The notes beneath the pieces were generated by a model. That model saw only the letters and a program-made list of their open reading frames with translations. It made no database searches and was not told the DNA's origin. 64,000 nucleotides of DNA from Paragordius varius (lineage: Eukaryota > Nematomorpha): contig OZ176052.1 of the NCBI GenBank assembly GCA_964247055.1, positions 14,012,001 through 14,076,000 on the forward strand, written 5' to 3'. Below, piece by piece: positions 11,054 through 26,500 of this stretch (position 1 is the stretch's first letter; each line of letters opens with the position of its first letter). A program made the position numbers and the translations under genes.

Positions 11054-12421
11054 CGTATAAAATAAATTTTTTAAATGTTTAAAAAATTTATAAAAATTAC
11101 ATTTATAGTCCTATCCCCAAAATATTTGGGGTGATGATGGAATTACCATAGGGCTACCCAAAAAAAATTATGGTGACATCACCTGATCAATGGAGGTAGC
11201 CATTTTTATTTTTAATATCGTATAAAGTAAATTTTTTAAATATTTAAAAAATTCATAAAAATTACATTTATACTCCGATCTCGAAAATATTTGGGGTGAT
11301 GATGGAACTACCATAGGGCTACCCAAAAAAAATTATAGTGACATCACCTGATCAAATTTGGATTTTAGGTAGCCATTTTTATTTTTAAAATCGTATAAAA
11401 TAAATTTTTTAAATATTTAAAAAATTCATAAAAATTACATTTATACTCCGATCTCGACAATATTTGGGGTGATGATGGAACTACCATAAGGCTACCCAAA
11501 AAAAATTATAGTGACATCACCTGATCAAATTTGGATTTTAGGTAGCCATTTTTATTTTTAAAATCGTATAAAATAAATTTTTTAAATATTTAAAAAATTC
11601 AAAAAAATTACATTTATACTCCGATCTCGAAAATATTTGGGGTGATGATGGAACTACCATAGGGCTACCCAAAAAAAATTATGGCGACATCACCTGATCA
11701 AATTTGGATTTTAGGTAGCCATTTTTATTTTTAAAATCGTATAAAATAAATTTTTTAAATGTTTAAAAAATTTATAAAAATTACATTTATAGTCCTATCC
11801 CCAAAATATTTGGGGTGATGATGGAATTACCATAGGGCTACCCAAAAAAAATTATGGTGACATCACCTGATCAATGGAGGTAGCCATTTTTATTTTTAAT
11901 ATCGTATAAAGTAAATTTTTTAAATATTTAAAAAATTCATAAAAATTACATTTATACTCCGATCTCGAAAATATTTGGGGTGATGATGGAACTACCATAG
12001 GGCTACCCAAAAAAAATTATAGTGACATCACCTGATCAAATTTGGATTTTAGGTAGCCATTTTTATTTTTAAAATCGTATAAAATAAATTTTTTAAATAT
12101 TTAAAAAATTCATAAAAATTACATTTATACTCCGATCTCGACAATATTTGGGGTGATGATGAAACTACCATAAGGCTACCCAAAAAAAATTATAGTGACA
12201 TCACCTGATCAAATTTGGATTTTAGGTAGCCATTTTTATTTTTAAAATCGTATAAAATAAATTTTTTAAATATTTAAAAAATTCAAAAAAATTACATTTA
12301 TACTCCGATCTCGAAAATATTTGGGGTGATGATGGAACTACCATAGGGCTACCCAAAAAAAATTATGGCGACATCACCTGATCAAATTTGGATTTTAGGT
12401 AGCCATTTTTATTTTTAAAAT
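11054..12421. repeat. Tandem four-monomer block marked by an 8-bp deletion
   Basis: Two copies of 684 bp each (11054-11737 and 11738-12421). The first monomer of each has GATCAATGGAGGTAGCC where others have GATCAAATTTGGATTTTAGG, an 8-bp loss, so that monomer is 165 bp. The following monomer has AAAGTAAAT instead of AAAATAAAT, and the D monomer reads ATAAGGCTACC. The three private changes travel together, which shows that the four monomers were copied as one unit. The same pair occurs in copy 2 at 36996-38362. A related but smaller deletion (TTTGGAGGTAGCC) lies near 16013. Confidence 0.9.
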
Positions 12422-15400
12422 CGTATAAAATAAATTTTTTAAATATTTAAAAAATTCATAAAAATTACATTTATACTCCGATCTCGACAATATTTGGGGT
12501 GATGATGGAACTACCATAGGGCTACCCAAAAAAAATTATAGTGACATCACCTGATCAAATTTGGATTTTAGGTAGCCATTTTTATTTTTAATATCGTATA
12601 AAATAAATTTTTTAAATATTTAAAAATTCATAAAAATTACATTTATACTCCGATCTCGACAATATTTGGGGTGATGATGGAACTACCATAGGGCTACCCA
12701 AAAAAAATTATAGTGACATCACCTGATCAAATTTGGATTTTAGGTAGCCATTTTTATTTTTAAAATCGTATAAAATAAATTTTTTAAATATTTAAAAAAT
12801 TCATAAAAATTACATTTATACTCCGATCCCCAAAATATTTGGGGTGATGATGGAACAACCATAGGGCTACGCAAAAAAAATTATGGCGACATCACCTGAT
12901 CAAATTTGGATTTTAGGTAGCCATTTTTATTATTAAAATCGTATAAAATAAATTTTTTAAATATTTAAAAAATTCATAAAAATTACATTTATACTCCGAT
13001 CTCGACAATATTTGGGGTGATGATGGAACTACCATAGGGCTACCCAAAAAAAATTATGGCGACATCACCTGATCAAATTTGGATTTTAGGTAGCCATTTT
13101 TATTTTTAAAATCGTATAAAATAAATTTTTTAAATGTTTAAAAAATTCATAAAAATTACATTTTTAGTCCGATCCCCAAAATATTTGGGGTGATGATGGA
13201 ATTACCATAGGGCTACCCAAAAAAAATTATGGTGACATCACCTGATCAAATTTGGATTTTAGGTAGCCATTTTTATTTTTAATATCGTATAAAATAAATT
13301 TTTTAAATATTTAAAAATTCATAAAAATTACATTTATACTCCGATCTCGAAAATATTTGGGGTGATGATGGAACTACCATAGGGCTACCCAAAAAAAATT
13401 ATAGTGACATCACCTGATCAAATTTGGATTTTAGGTAGCCATTTTTATTTTTAAAATCGTATAAAATAAATTTTTTAAATATTTAAAAAATTCATAAAAA
13501 TTACATTTATACTCCGATCTCGACAATATTTGGGGTGATGATGGAACTACCATAGGGCTACCCCAAAAAAATTATAGTGACATCACCTGATCAAATTTGG
13601 ATTTTAGGTAGCCATTTTTATTTTTAAAATCGTATAAAATAAATTTTTTAAATATTAAAAAAATTCAAAAAAATTACATTTATACTCCGATCTCGAAAAT
13701 ATTTGGGGTGATGATGGAACTACCATAGGGCTACCCAAAAAAAATTATGGCGACATCACCTGATCAAATTTGGATTTTAGGTAGCCATTTTTATTTTTAA
13801 AATCGTATAAAATAAATTTTTTAAATGTTTAAAAAATTCATAAAAATTACATTTTTAGTCCGATCCCCAAAATATTTGGGGTGATGATGGAATTACCATA
13901 GGGCTACCCAAAAAAAATTATGGTGACATCACCTGATCAAATTTGGATTTTAGGTAGCCATTTTTATTTTTAATATCGTATAAAATAAATTTTTTAAATA
14001 TTTAAAAATTCATAAAAATTACATTTATACTCCGATCTCGACAATATTTGGGGTGATGATGGAACTACCATAGGGCTACCCAAAAAAAATTATAGTGACA
14101 TCACCTGATCAAATTTGGATTTTAGGTAGCCATTTTTATTTTTAAAATCGTATAAAATAAATTTTTTAAATATTTAAAAAATTCATAAAAATTACATTTA
14201 TACTCCGATCTCGACAATATTTGGGGTGATGATGGAACTACCATAGGGCTATCCCAAAAAAATTATAGTGACATCACCTGATCAAATTTGGATTTTAGGT
14301 AGCCATTTTTATTTTTAAAATCGTATAAAATAAATTTTTTAAATATTTAAAAAATTCATAAAAATTACATTTATAGTCCGATCCCCAAAATATTTGGGGT
14401 GATGATGGAACAACCATAGGGCTACGCAAAATAAATTATGGCGACATCACCTGATCAAATTTGGATTTTAGGTAGCCATTTTTATTTTTAAAATCGTATA
14501 AAATAAATTTTTTAAATATTTAAAAAATTCAAAAAAATTACATTTATACTCCGATCTCGAAAATATTTGGGGTGATGATGGAACTACCATAGGGCTACCC
14601 AAAAAAAATTATGGCGACATCACCTGATCAAATTTGGATTTTAGGTAGCCATTTTTATTTTTAAAATCGTATAAAATAAATTTTTTAAATATTTAAAAAA
14701 TTCAAAAAAATTACATTTATACTCCGATCTCGAAAATATTTGGGGTGATGATGGAACTACCATAGGGCTACCCAAAAAAAATTATGGCGACATCACCTGA
14801 TCAAATTTGGATTTTAGGTAGCCATTTTTATTTTTAAAATCGTATAAAATAAATTTTTTAAATATTTAAAAAATTCATAAAAATTACATTTATAGTCCGA
14901 TCCCCAAAATATTTGGGGTGATGATGGAATTACCATAGTACCCAAAAAAAATTATGGTGACATCACCTGATCAAATTTGGATTTTAGGTAGCCATTTTTA
15001 TTTTTAATATCGTATAAAATAAATTTTTTAAATATTTAAAAAATTCATAAAAATTACATTTATACTCCGATCTCGACAATATTTGGGGTGATGATGGAAC
15101 TACCATAGGGGTACCTAAAAAAAATTATAGTGACATCACCTGATCAAATTTGGATTTTAGGTAGCCATTTTTATTTTTAAAATCGTATAAAATAAATTTT
15201 TTAAATATTTAAAAAATTCATAAAAATTACATTTATAGTCCGATCCCCAAAATATTTGGGGTGATGATGGAACAACCATAGGGCTACGCAAAAAAAATTA
15301 TGGCGACATCACCTGATCAAATTTGGATTTTAGGTAGCCATTTTTATTTTTAAAATCGTATAAAATAAATTTTTTAAATATTTAAAAAATTCAAAAAAAT

Positions 15401-18400
15401 TACATTTATACTCCGATCTCGAAAATATTTGGGGTGATGATGGAACTACCATAGGGCTACCCAAAAAAATTATGGCGACATCACCTGATCAAATTTGGAT
15501 TTTAGGTAGCCATTTTTATTTTTAAAATCGTATAAAATAAATTTTTTAAATATTTAAAAAATTCATAAAAATTACATTTATAGTCCGATCCCCAAAATAT
15601 TTGGGGTGATGATGGAACAACCATAGGGCTACGCAAAAAAATTATGGCGACATCACCTGATCAAATTTGGATTTTAGGTGGCCATTTTTATTTTTAATAT
15701 CGTATAAAATAAATTTTTTAAATATTTAAAAAATTCAAAAAAATTACATTTATACTCCGATCTCGAAAATATTTGGGGTGATGATGGAACTACCATAGGG
15801 CTACCCAAAATAAATTATGGCGACATCACCTGATCAAATTTGGATTTTAGGTAGCCATTTTTATTTTTAAAATCGTATAAAATAAATTTTTTAAATGTTT
15901 AAAAAATTTATAAAAATTACATTTATAGTCCTATCCCCAAAATATTTGGGGTGATGATGGAATTACCATAGGGCTACCCAAAAAAAATTATGGTGACATC
16001 ACCTGATCAAATTTGGAGGTAGCCATTTTTATTTTTAATATCGTATAAAGTAAATTTTTTAAATATTTAAAAAATTCATAAAAATTACATTTATACTCCG
16101 ATCTCGAAAATATTTGGGGTGATGATGGAACTACCATAGGGCTACCCAAAAAAAATTATAGTGACATCACCTGATCAAATTTGGATTTTAGGTAGCCATT
16201 TTTATTTTTAAAATCGTATAAAATAAATTTTTTAAATATTTAAAAAATTCATAAAAATTACATTTATACTCCGATCTCGACAATATTTGGGGTGATGATG
16301 GAACTACCATAGGGCTACCCAAAAAAAATTATAGTGACATCACCTGATCAAATTTGGATTTTAGGTAGCCATTTTTATTTTTAAAATCGTATAAAATAAA
16401 TTTTTTAAATATTTAAAAAATTCGTATCAATTACATTTATAGTCCGATCCCCAAAATATTTGGGGTGATGATGGAACAACCATAGGGCTACGCAAAAAAA
16501 ATTATGGCGACATCACCTGATCAAATTTGGATTTTAGGTAGCCATTTTTATTTTTAAAATCGTATAAAATAAATTTTTTAAATATTTAAAAAATTCAAAA
16601 AAATTACATTTATACTCCGATCTCGAAAATATTTGGGGTGATGATGGAACTACCATAGGGCTACCCAAAAAAAATTATGGCGACATCACCTGATCAAATT
16701 TGGATTTTAGGTAGCCATTTTTATTTTTAAAATCGTATAAAATAAATTTTTTAAATGTTTAAAAAATCATAAAAATTACATTTTTAGTCCGATCCCCAAA
16801 ATATTTGGGGTGATGATGGAATTACCATAGGGCTACCCAAAAAAAATTATGGTGACATCACCTGATCAAATTTGGATTTTAGGTAGCCATTTTTATTTTT
16901 AATATCGTATAAAATAAATTTTTTAAATATTTAAAAATTCATAAAAATTACATTTATACTCCGATCTCGACAATATTTGGGGTGATGATGGAACTACCAT
17001 AGGGCTACCCAAAAAAAATTATGGTGACATCACCTGATCAAATTTGGATTTTAGGTAGCCATTTTTATTTTTAAAATCGTATAAAATAAATTTTTTAAAT
17101 ATTTAAAAAATTCATAAAAATTACATTTATAGTCCGATCCCCAAAATATTTGGGGTGATGATGGAACAACCATAGGGCTACGCAAAAAAATTATGGCGAC
17201 ATCACCTGATCAAATTTGGATTTTAGGTAGCCATTTTTATTTTTAATATCGTATAAAGTAAATTTTTTAAATATTTAAAAAATTCATAAAAATTACATTT
17301 ATACTCCGATCTCGAAAATATTTGGGGTGATGATGGAACTACCATAGGGCTACCCAAAAAAAATTATGGTGACATCACCTGATCAAATTTGGATTTTAGG
17401 TAGCCATTTTTATTTTTAATATCGTATAAAATAAATTTTTTAAATATTTAAAAAATTCATAAAAATTACATTTATACTCCGATCTCGACAATATTTGGGG
17501 TGATGATGGAACTACCATAGGGCTACCCAAAAAAAATTATAGTGACATCACCTGATCAAATTTGGATTTTAGGTAGCCATTTTTATTTTTAAAATCGTAT
17601 AAAATAAATTTTTTAAATATTTAAAAAATTCATAAAAATTACATTTAAAGTCCGATCCCCAAAATATTTGGGGTGATGATGGAACAACCATAGGGCTACC
17701 CAAAAAAAATTATGGTGACATCACCTGATCAAATTTGGATTTTAGGTAGCCATTTTTATTTTTAATATCGTATAAAATAAATTTTTTAAATATTTAAAAA
17801 TTCATAAAAATTACATTTAAAGTCCGATCCCCAAAATATTTGGGGTGATGATGGAACTACCATAGGGCTACCCAAAAAAAATTATGGTGACATCACCTGA
17901 TCAAATTTGGATTTTAGGTAGCCATTTTTATTTTTAATATCGTATAAAATAAATTTTTTAAATATTTAAAAAATTCATAAAAATTACATTTATACTCCGA
18001 TCTCGACAATATTTGGGGTGATGATGGAACTACCATAGGGCTACCCAAAAAAAATTATAGTGACATCACCTGATCGAATTTGGATTTTAGGTAGCCATTT
18101 TTATTTTTAAAATCGTATAAAATAAATTTTTTAAATATTTAAAAAATTCATAAAAATTACATTTAAAGTCCGATCCCCAAAATATTTGGGGTGATGATGG
18201 AACTACCATAAAGCTACCCAAAAAAAATTATAGTGACATCACCTGATCAAATTTGGATTTTAGGTAGCCATTTTTATTTTTAAAATCGTATAAAATAAAT
18301 TTTTTAAATATTTAAAAAATTATAAAAATTACATTTATACTCCGATCTCGACAATATTTGGGGTGATGATGGAACTACCATAGGGCTACCCAAACAAAAT

Positions 18401-19497
18401 TATAGTGACATCACCTGATCAAATTTGGATTTTAGGTAGCCATTTTTATTTTTAAAATCGTATAAAATAAATTTTTTAAATATTTAAAAAATTCATAAAA
18501 ATTACATTTATAGTCCGATCCCCAAAATATTTGGGGTGATGATGGAACAACCATAGGGCTAGGCAAAAAAAATTATGGCGACATCACCTGATCAAATTTG
18601 GATTTTAGGTAGCCATTTTTATTTTTAAAATCGTATAAAATAAATTTTTTAAATATTTAAAAAATTCAAAAAAATTACATTTATACTCCGATCTCGAAAA
18701 TATTTGGGGTGATGATGGAACTACCATAGGGCTACCCAAAAAAAATTATAGTGACATCACCTGATCAAATTTGGATTTTAGGTAGCCATTTTTATTTTTA
18801 AAATCGTATAAAATAAATTTTTTAAATATTTAAAAAATTCATAAAAATTACATTTATAGTCCGATCCCCAAAATATTTGGGGTGATGATGGAATTACCAT
18901 AGGGCTACCCAAAAAAAAATTATGATGACATCACCTGATCAAATTTGGATTTTAGGTAGCCATTTTTATTTTTAATATCGTATAAAATAAATTTTTTAAA
19001 TATATAAAAAATTCATAAAAATTACATTTATACTCCGATCTCGACAATATTTGGACTGATGATGGAACTACCATAGGGCTACCCAAAAAAAAATATAGTG
19101 ACATCACCTGATCAAATTTGGATTTTAGGTAGCCATTTTTATTTTTAAAATCGTATAAAATAAATTTTTTAAATATTTAAAAAATTCATAAAAATTACAT
19201 TTATACTCCGATCCCCAAAATATTTGGGGTGATGATGGAACAACCATAGGGCTACGCAAAAAAAATTATGGCGACATCACCTGATCAAATTTGGATTTTA
19301 GGTAGCCATTTTTATTTTTAAAATCGTATAAAATAAATTTTTTAAATATTTAAAAAATTCAAAAAAATTACATTTATACTCCGATCTCGAAAATATTTGG
19401 GGTGATGATGGAACTACCATAGGGCTACCCAAAAAAAATTATGGCGACATCACCTGATCAAATTTGGATTTTAGGTAGCCTTTTTTATTTTTAAAAT

Positions 19498-20867
19498 CGT
19501 ATAAAATAAATTTTTAAATATTTAAAAAATTCATAAAAATTACATTTATACTCCGATCTCGAAAATATTTGGGGTGATGATGGAACTACCATAGGGCTAC
19601 CCAAAAAAAATTATAGTGACATCACCTGATCAAAGATTTTAGGTAGTCATTTTTATTTTTAAAATCGTATAAAATAAATTTTTTAAATATTTAAAAAATT
19701 AATAAAAATTACATTTATAGTCCGATCTCCAAAATATTTGGGGTGATGATGGAATTACCATAGGGCTACCCAAAAAAAATTATGGTGACATCACCTGATC
19801 AAATTTGGATTTTAGGTAGCCATTTTTATTTTTAAAATCGTATAAAATAAATTTTTTAAATATTTAAAAAATTCATAAAAATTACATTTATACTCCGATC
19901 TCGACAATATTTGGGGTGATGATGGAGCTACCATAGGGCTACCCAAAAAAAATTATAGTGACATCACCTGATCAAATTTGGATTTTAGGTAGCCATTTTT
20001 ATTTTTAAAATCGTATAAAATAAATTTTTTAAATATTTAAAAAATTCATAAAAATTACATTTATAGTCCGATCTCGACAATATTTGGGGTGATGATGGAA
20101 TTACCATAGGGCTACCCAAAAAAAATTATGGTGACATCACCTGATCAAATTTGGATTTTAGGTAGCCATTTTTATTTTTAAAATCGTATAAAATAAATTT
20201 TTTAAATATTTAAAAAATTCAAAAAAATTACATTTATACTCCGATCTCGACAATATTTGGGGTGATGATGGAACTACCATAGGGCTACCCAAAAAAAATT
20301 ATAGTGACATCACCTGATCAAAGATTTTAGGTAGTCATTTTTATTTTTAAAATCGTATAAAATAAATTTTTTAAATATTTAATAAATTAATAAAAATTAC
20401 ATTTATAGTCCGATCTCCAAAATATTTGGGGTGATGATGGAATTACCATAGGGCTACCCAAAAAAAATTATGGTGACATCACCTGATCAAATTTGGATTT
20501 TAGGTAGCCATTTTTATTTTTAAAATCGTATAAAATAAATTTTTTAAATATTTAAAAAATTCAAAAAAATTACATTTATACTCCGATCTCGAAAATATTT
20601 GGGGTGATGATGGAACTACCATAGGGCTACCCAAAAAAAATTATGGCGACATCACCTGATCAAATTTGGATTTTAGGTAGCCTTTTTTATTTTTAAAATC
20701 GTATAAAATAAATTTTTAAATATTTAAAAAATTCATAAAAATTACATTTATACTCCGATCTCGAAAATATTTGGGGTGATGATGGAACTACCATAGGGCT
20801 ACCCAAAAAAAATTATAGTGACATCACCTGATCAAAGATTTTAGGTAGTCATTTTTATTTTTAAAAT
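19498..20867. repeat. Cluster of monomers with CAAAGATTTTAGG deletion
   Basis: Three monomers in this stretch lack part of AAATTTGGATTTT and read CAAAGATTTTAGGTAGTC, at 19631, 20319 and 20833. Spacings are 688 and 514 bp, about four and three monomers. Each is followed by a monomer reading TTAATAAAA and GATCTCCAAAAT, so at least two adjacent monomers moved together. The three recur in copy 2 at 45573, 46261 and 46775, each exactly 25,942 bp on; the last has one more change (GATAAAAGA). The deletion also alters the GGTAGCC arm to GGTAGTC. Confidence 0.9.
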
Positions 20868-23460
20868 CGTATAAAATAAATTTTTTAAATATTTAAAAAA
20901 TTAATAAAAATTACATTTATAGTCCGATCTCCAAAATATTTGGGGTGATGATGGAATTACCATAGGGCTACCCAAAAAAAATTATGGTGACATCACCTGA
21001 TCAAATTTGGATTTTAGGTAGCCATTTTTATTTTTAAAATCGTATAAAATAAATTTTTTAAATATTTAAAAAATTCATAAAAATTACATTTATACTCCGA
21101 TCTCGACAATATTTGGGGTGATGATCAACCTACCATAGGGCTACCCAAAAAAAATTATAGTGACATCACCTGATCAAATTTGGATTTTAGGTAGCCATTT
21201 TTATTTTTAAAATCGTATAAAATAAATTTTTTAAATATTTAAAATATTCATAAAAATTACATTTATAGTCCGATCTCGACAATATTTGGGGTGATGATGG
21301 AATTACCATAGGGCTACCCAAAATAAATTATGGTGACATCACCTGATCAAATTTGGATTTTAGGTAGCCATTTTTATTTTTAAAATCGTATAAAATAAAT
21401 TTTTTAAATATTTAAAAAATTCATAAAAATTACATTTATACTCCGATCTCGAAAATATTTGGGGTGATGATGGAACTACCATAGGGCTACCCAAAAAAAA
21501 TTATGGTGACATCACCTGATCAAATTTGGATTTTAGGTAGCCATTTTTATTTTTAAAATCGTATAAAATAAATTTTTTAAATATTTAAAAAATTCATAAA
21601 AATTACATTTATACTCCGATCTCGAAAATATTTGGGGTGATGATGGAACTACCATAGGGCTACTAAAAAAATTATAGTGACATCACCTGATCAAATTTGG
21701 ATTTTAGGTAGCCATTTTTATTTTTAAAATCGTATAAAATAAATTTTTTAAATATTTAAAAAATTCATAAAAATTACATTTATAGTCCGATCCCCAAAGT
21801 ATTTGGGGTGATGATGGAACTACCATAGGGCTACCCAAAAAAAATTATGGCGACATCACCTGATCAAATTTGGATTTTAGGTAGCCATTTTTATTTTTAA
21901 AATCGTATAAAATAAATTTTTTAAATATTTAAAAAATTCATAAAATTTACATTTATAGTCCGATCTCGACAATATTTGGGGTGATGATGGAATTACCATA
22001 GGGCTACCCAAAAAAAATTATGGTGACATCACCTGATCAAATTTGGATTTTAGGTAGCCATTTTTATTTTTAAAATCGTATAAAATAAATTTTTTAAATA
22101 TTTAAAAAATTCATAAAAATTACATTTATACTCCGATCTCGAAAATATTTGGGGTGATGATGGAACTACCATAGGGCTACCCAAAAAAAATTATGGTGAC
22201 ATCACCTGATCAAATTTGGATTTTAGGTAGCCATTTTTATTTTTAAAATCGTATAAAATTAATTTTTTAAATATTTAAAAAATTCATAAAAATTACATTT
22301 ATACTCCGATCTCGAAAATATTTGGGGTGATGATGGGACTACCATAGGGCTACCCAAAAAAAATTATAGTGACATCACCTGATCAAATTTGGATTTTAGG
22401 TAGCCATTTTTATTTTTAAAATCGTATAAAATAAATTTTTTAAATATTTAAAAAATTCATAAAAATTACATTTATAGTCCGATCCCCAAAATATTTGGGG
22501 TGATGATGGAACTACCATAGGGCTACCCAAAAAAAATTATGGTGACATCACCTGATCAAATTTGGATTTTAGGTAGCCATTTTTATTTTTAAAATCGTAT
22601 AAAATAAATTTTTTAAATATTTAAAAAATTCAAAAAAATTACATTTATACTCCGATCTCGACAATATTTGGGGTGATGATGGAACTACCATAGGGCTACC
22701 CAAAAAAAATTATGGTGACATCACCTGATCAAATTTGGATTTTAGGTAGCCATTTTTATTTTTAAAATCGTATAAAATAAATTTTTTAAATATTTAAAAA
22801 ATTCATAAAAATTACATTTATACTCCGATCTCGAAAATATTTGGGGTGATGATGGAACTACCATAGGGCTACCCAAAAAAAATTATGGTGACATCACCTG
22901 ATCAAATTTGGACTTTAGGTAGCCATTTTTATTTTTATAATCGTATAAAATAAATTTTTTAAATATTTAAAAAATTCATAAAAATTACATTTATACTCCG
23001 ATCTCGAAAATATTTGGGGTGATGATGGAACTACCATAGGGCTACGCAAAAAAAATTATGGTGACATCACCTGATCAAATTTGGATTTTAGGTAGCCATT
23101 TTTATTTTTAAAATCGTATAAAATAAATTTTTTAAATATTTAAAAAATTCATAAAAATTACATTTATAGTCCGATCCCCAAAGTATTTGGGGTGATGATG
23201 GAACTACCATAGGGCTACCCAAAAAAAATTATGGCGAAATCACCTGATCAAATTTGGATTTTAGGTAGCCATTTTTATTTTTAAAATCGTATAAAATAAA
23301 TTTTTTAAATATTTAAAAAATTCATAAAATTTACATTTATAGTCCGATCTCGACAATATTTGGGGTGATGATGGAATTACCATAGGGCTACCCAAAAAAA
23401 ATTATGGTGACATCACCTGATCAAATTTGGATTTTAGGTAGCCATTTTTATTTTGAAAAT

Positions 23461-23583
23461 CGTATAAAATAAATTTTTTAAATATTTAAAAAATTCATAA
23501 AAATTACATTTATACTCCGATCTCGAAAATATTTGGGGTGATGATGGAACTACCATAGGGCTACGCAAAAAAAATTATGGTGA
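23461..23583. repeat. Truncated monomer at the right end of duplication copy 1
   Basis: This monomer stops at TATGGTGA after 123 bp and the sequence jumps to TCTCGACAAT, position 61 of another monomer, so about 110 bp are missing across the join. The short word GA is shared by both sides. It is the only join of this kind that I found here, and homology with copy 2 ends at the same base: copy 2 continues normally past 49525. The join is therefore a likely breakpoint of the rearrangement that set the two copies apart. Confidence 0.88.
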
Positions 23584-26500
23584 TCTCGACAATATTTGGG
23601 GTGATGATGGAACTACCATAGGGCTACCCAAAAAAAATTATGGCGACATCACCTGATCAAATTTGGATTTTAGGTAGCCATTTTTATTTTTAAAATCGTA
23701 TAAAATGAATTTTTTAAATATTAAAAAATTCAAAAAAATTACATTTATACTCCGATCTCGAAAATATTTGGGGTGATGATGGAACTACCATAGGGCTACC
23801 CAAAAAAAATTATGGCGACATCACCTGATCAAATTTGGATTTTAGGTAGCCATTTTTATTTTTAAAATCGTATAAAATAAATTTTTTAAATGTTTAAAAA
23901 ATTCATAAAAATTACATTTTTAGTCCGATCCCCAAAATATTTGGGGTGATGATGGAATTACCATAGGGCTACCCAAAAAAAATTATGGTGACATCACCTG
24001 ATCAAATTTGGATTTTAGGTAGCCATTTTTATTTTTAATATCGTATAAAATAAATTTTTTAAATATTTAAAAAATTCATAAAAATTACATTTATACTCCG
24101 ATCTCGACAATATTTGGGGTGATGATGGAACTACCATAGGGCTACCCAAAAAAAATTATAGTGACATCACCTGATCAAATTTGGATTTTAGGTAACCATT
24201 TTTATTTTTAATATCGTATAAAATAAATTTTTTAAATATTTAAAAATTCATAAAAATTACATTTATACTCCGATCTCGAAAATATTTGGGGTGATGATGG
24301 AATTACCATAGGGCTACCCAAAAAAATTATGGTGACATCACCTGATCAAATTTGGATTTTAGGTAGCCATTTTTATTTTTAATATCGTATAAAATAAATT
24401 TTTTAAATATTTAAAAAATTCATAAAAATTACATTTATACTCCGATCTCGACAATATTTGGGGTGATGATGGAACTACCATAGGGCTACCCAAAAAAAAT
24501 TATAGTGACATCACCTGATCAAATTTGGATTTTAGGTAGCCATTTTTATTTTTAAAATCGTATAAAATAAATTTTTTAAATATTTAAAAAATTCATAAAA
24601 ATTACATTTATAGTCCGATCCCCAAAATATTTGGGGTGATGATGGAACAACCATAGGGCTACGCAAAATAAATTATGGTGACATAACCTGATCAAATTTG
24701 GATTTTAGGTAGCCATTTTTATTTTTAATATCGTATAAAATAAATTTTTTAAATATTTAAAAATTCATAAAAATTACATTTATACTCCGATCTCGAAAAT
24801 ATTTGGGGTGATGATGGAACTACCATAGGGCTACCCAAAAAAAATTATGGCGACATCACCTGATCAAATTTGGATTTTAGGTAGCCATTTTTATTTTTAA
24901 AATCGTATAAAATAAATTTTTAAATATTTAAAAAATTCATAAAAATTACATTTATACTCCGATCTCGAAAATATTTGGGGTGATGATGGAACTACCATAG
25001 GGCTACCCAAAAAAAATTATAGTGACATCACCTGATCAAATTTGGATTTTAGGTAGCCATTTTTATTTTTAAAATCGTATAAAATAAATTTTTTAAATAT
25101 TTAAAAAATTCATAAAAATTACATTTATAGTCCGATCCCCAAAATATTTGGGGTGATGATGGAATTACCATAGGGCTACCCAAAAAAATTATGGTGACAT
25201 CACCTGATCAAATTTGGATTTTAGGTAGCCATTTTTATTTTTAATATCGTATAAAATAAATTTTTTAAATATTTAAAAAATTCATAAAAATTACATTTAT
25301 ACTCCGATCTCGACAATATTTGGGGTGATGATGGAACTACCATAGGGCTACCCAAAAAAAATTATAGTGACATCACCTGATCAAATTTGGATTTTAGGTA
25401 GCCATTTTTATTTTTAAAATCGTATAAAATAAATTTTTTAAATATTTAAAAAATTCATAAAAATTACATTTATAGTCCGATCCCCAAAATATTTGGGGTG
25501 ATGATGGAACAACCATAGGGCTACGCAAAATAAATTATGGTGACATCACCTGATCAAATTTGGATTTTGGTAGCCATTTTTATTTTTAATATCGTATAAA
25601 ATAAATTTTTTAAATATTTAAAAATTCATAAAAATTACATTTATACTCCGATCTCGAAAATATTTGGGGTGATGATGGAACTACCATAGGGCTACCCAAA
25701 AAAAATTATAGTGACATCACCTGATCAAATTTGGATTTTAGGTAGCCATTTTTATTTTTAAAATCGTATAAAATAAATTTTTTAAATATTTAAAAAATTC
25801 ATAAAAATTACATTTATACTCCGATCTCGACAATATTTGGGGTGATGATGGAACTACCATAGGGCTACCCAAAAAAAATTATGGCGACATCACCTGATCA
25901 AATTTGGATTTTAGGTAGCCATTTTTATTTTTAAAATCGTATAAAATAAATTTTTTAAATATTAAAAAATTCATAAAAATTACATTTATAGTCCGATCTC
26001 GAAAATATTTGGGGTGATGATGGAACTACTATAGGGCTACCCAAAAAAAATTATAGTGACATCACCTGATCAAATTTGGATTTTAGGTAGCCATTTTTAT
26101 TTTTAAAATCGTATAAAATAAATTTTTTAAATATTTAAAAAATTCATAAAAATTACATTTATAGTCCGATCTCGAAAATATTTGGGGTGATGATGGAACT
26201 ACCATAGGGCTACCCAAAAAAAATTATGGCGACATCACCTGATCAAATTTGGATTTTAGGTAGCCATTTTTATTTTTAAAATCGTATAAAATAAATTTTT
26301 TAAATGTTTAAAAAATTCATAAAAATTACATTTTTAGTCCGATCCCCAAAATATTTGGGGTGATGATGGAATTACCATAGGGCTACCCAAAAAAAATTAT
26401 GGTGACATCACCTGATCAAATTTGGATTTTAGGTAGCCATTTTTATTTTTAATATCGTATAAAATAAATTTTTTAAATATTTAAAAATTCATAAAAATTA

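Larger units (their letters stand above)
6216..23583. repeat. Long segmental duplication inside the array, copy 1
   Basis: About 17.4 kb (about 100 monomers) that matches 30947-49525 monomer by monomer. Rare markers fix the alignment: TAGGGTTACC at 8211 and 33980; CCATATTTATT near 8790 and 34559; TTTAATTATT near 9342 and 35111; GGTAGACATT at 10339 and 36281; TATATAAAAA at 19001 and 44943; TTGGACTGATG near 19051 and 44993; GATGATCAACC near 21121 and 47063; TTTTGAAAAT at 23451 and 49393. The offset is 25,769 from about 6.4 to 9.7 kb and 25,942 after that, the step being exactly one monomer. The right end falls on a broken monomer junction. The remaining differences are single bases and A-run lengths. 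Confidence 0.92.
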
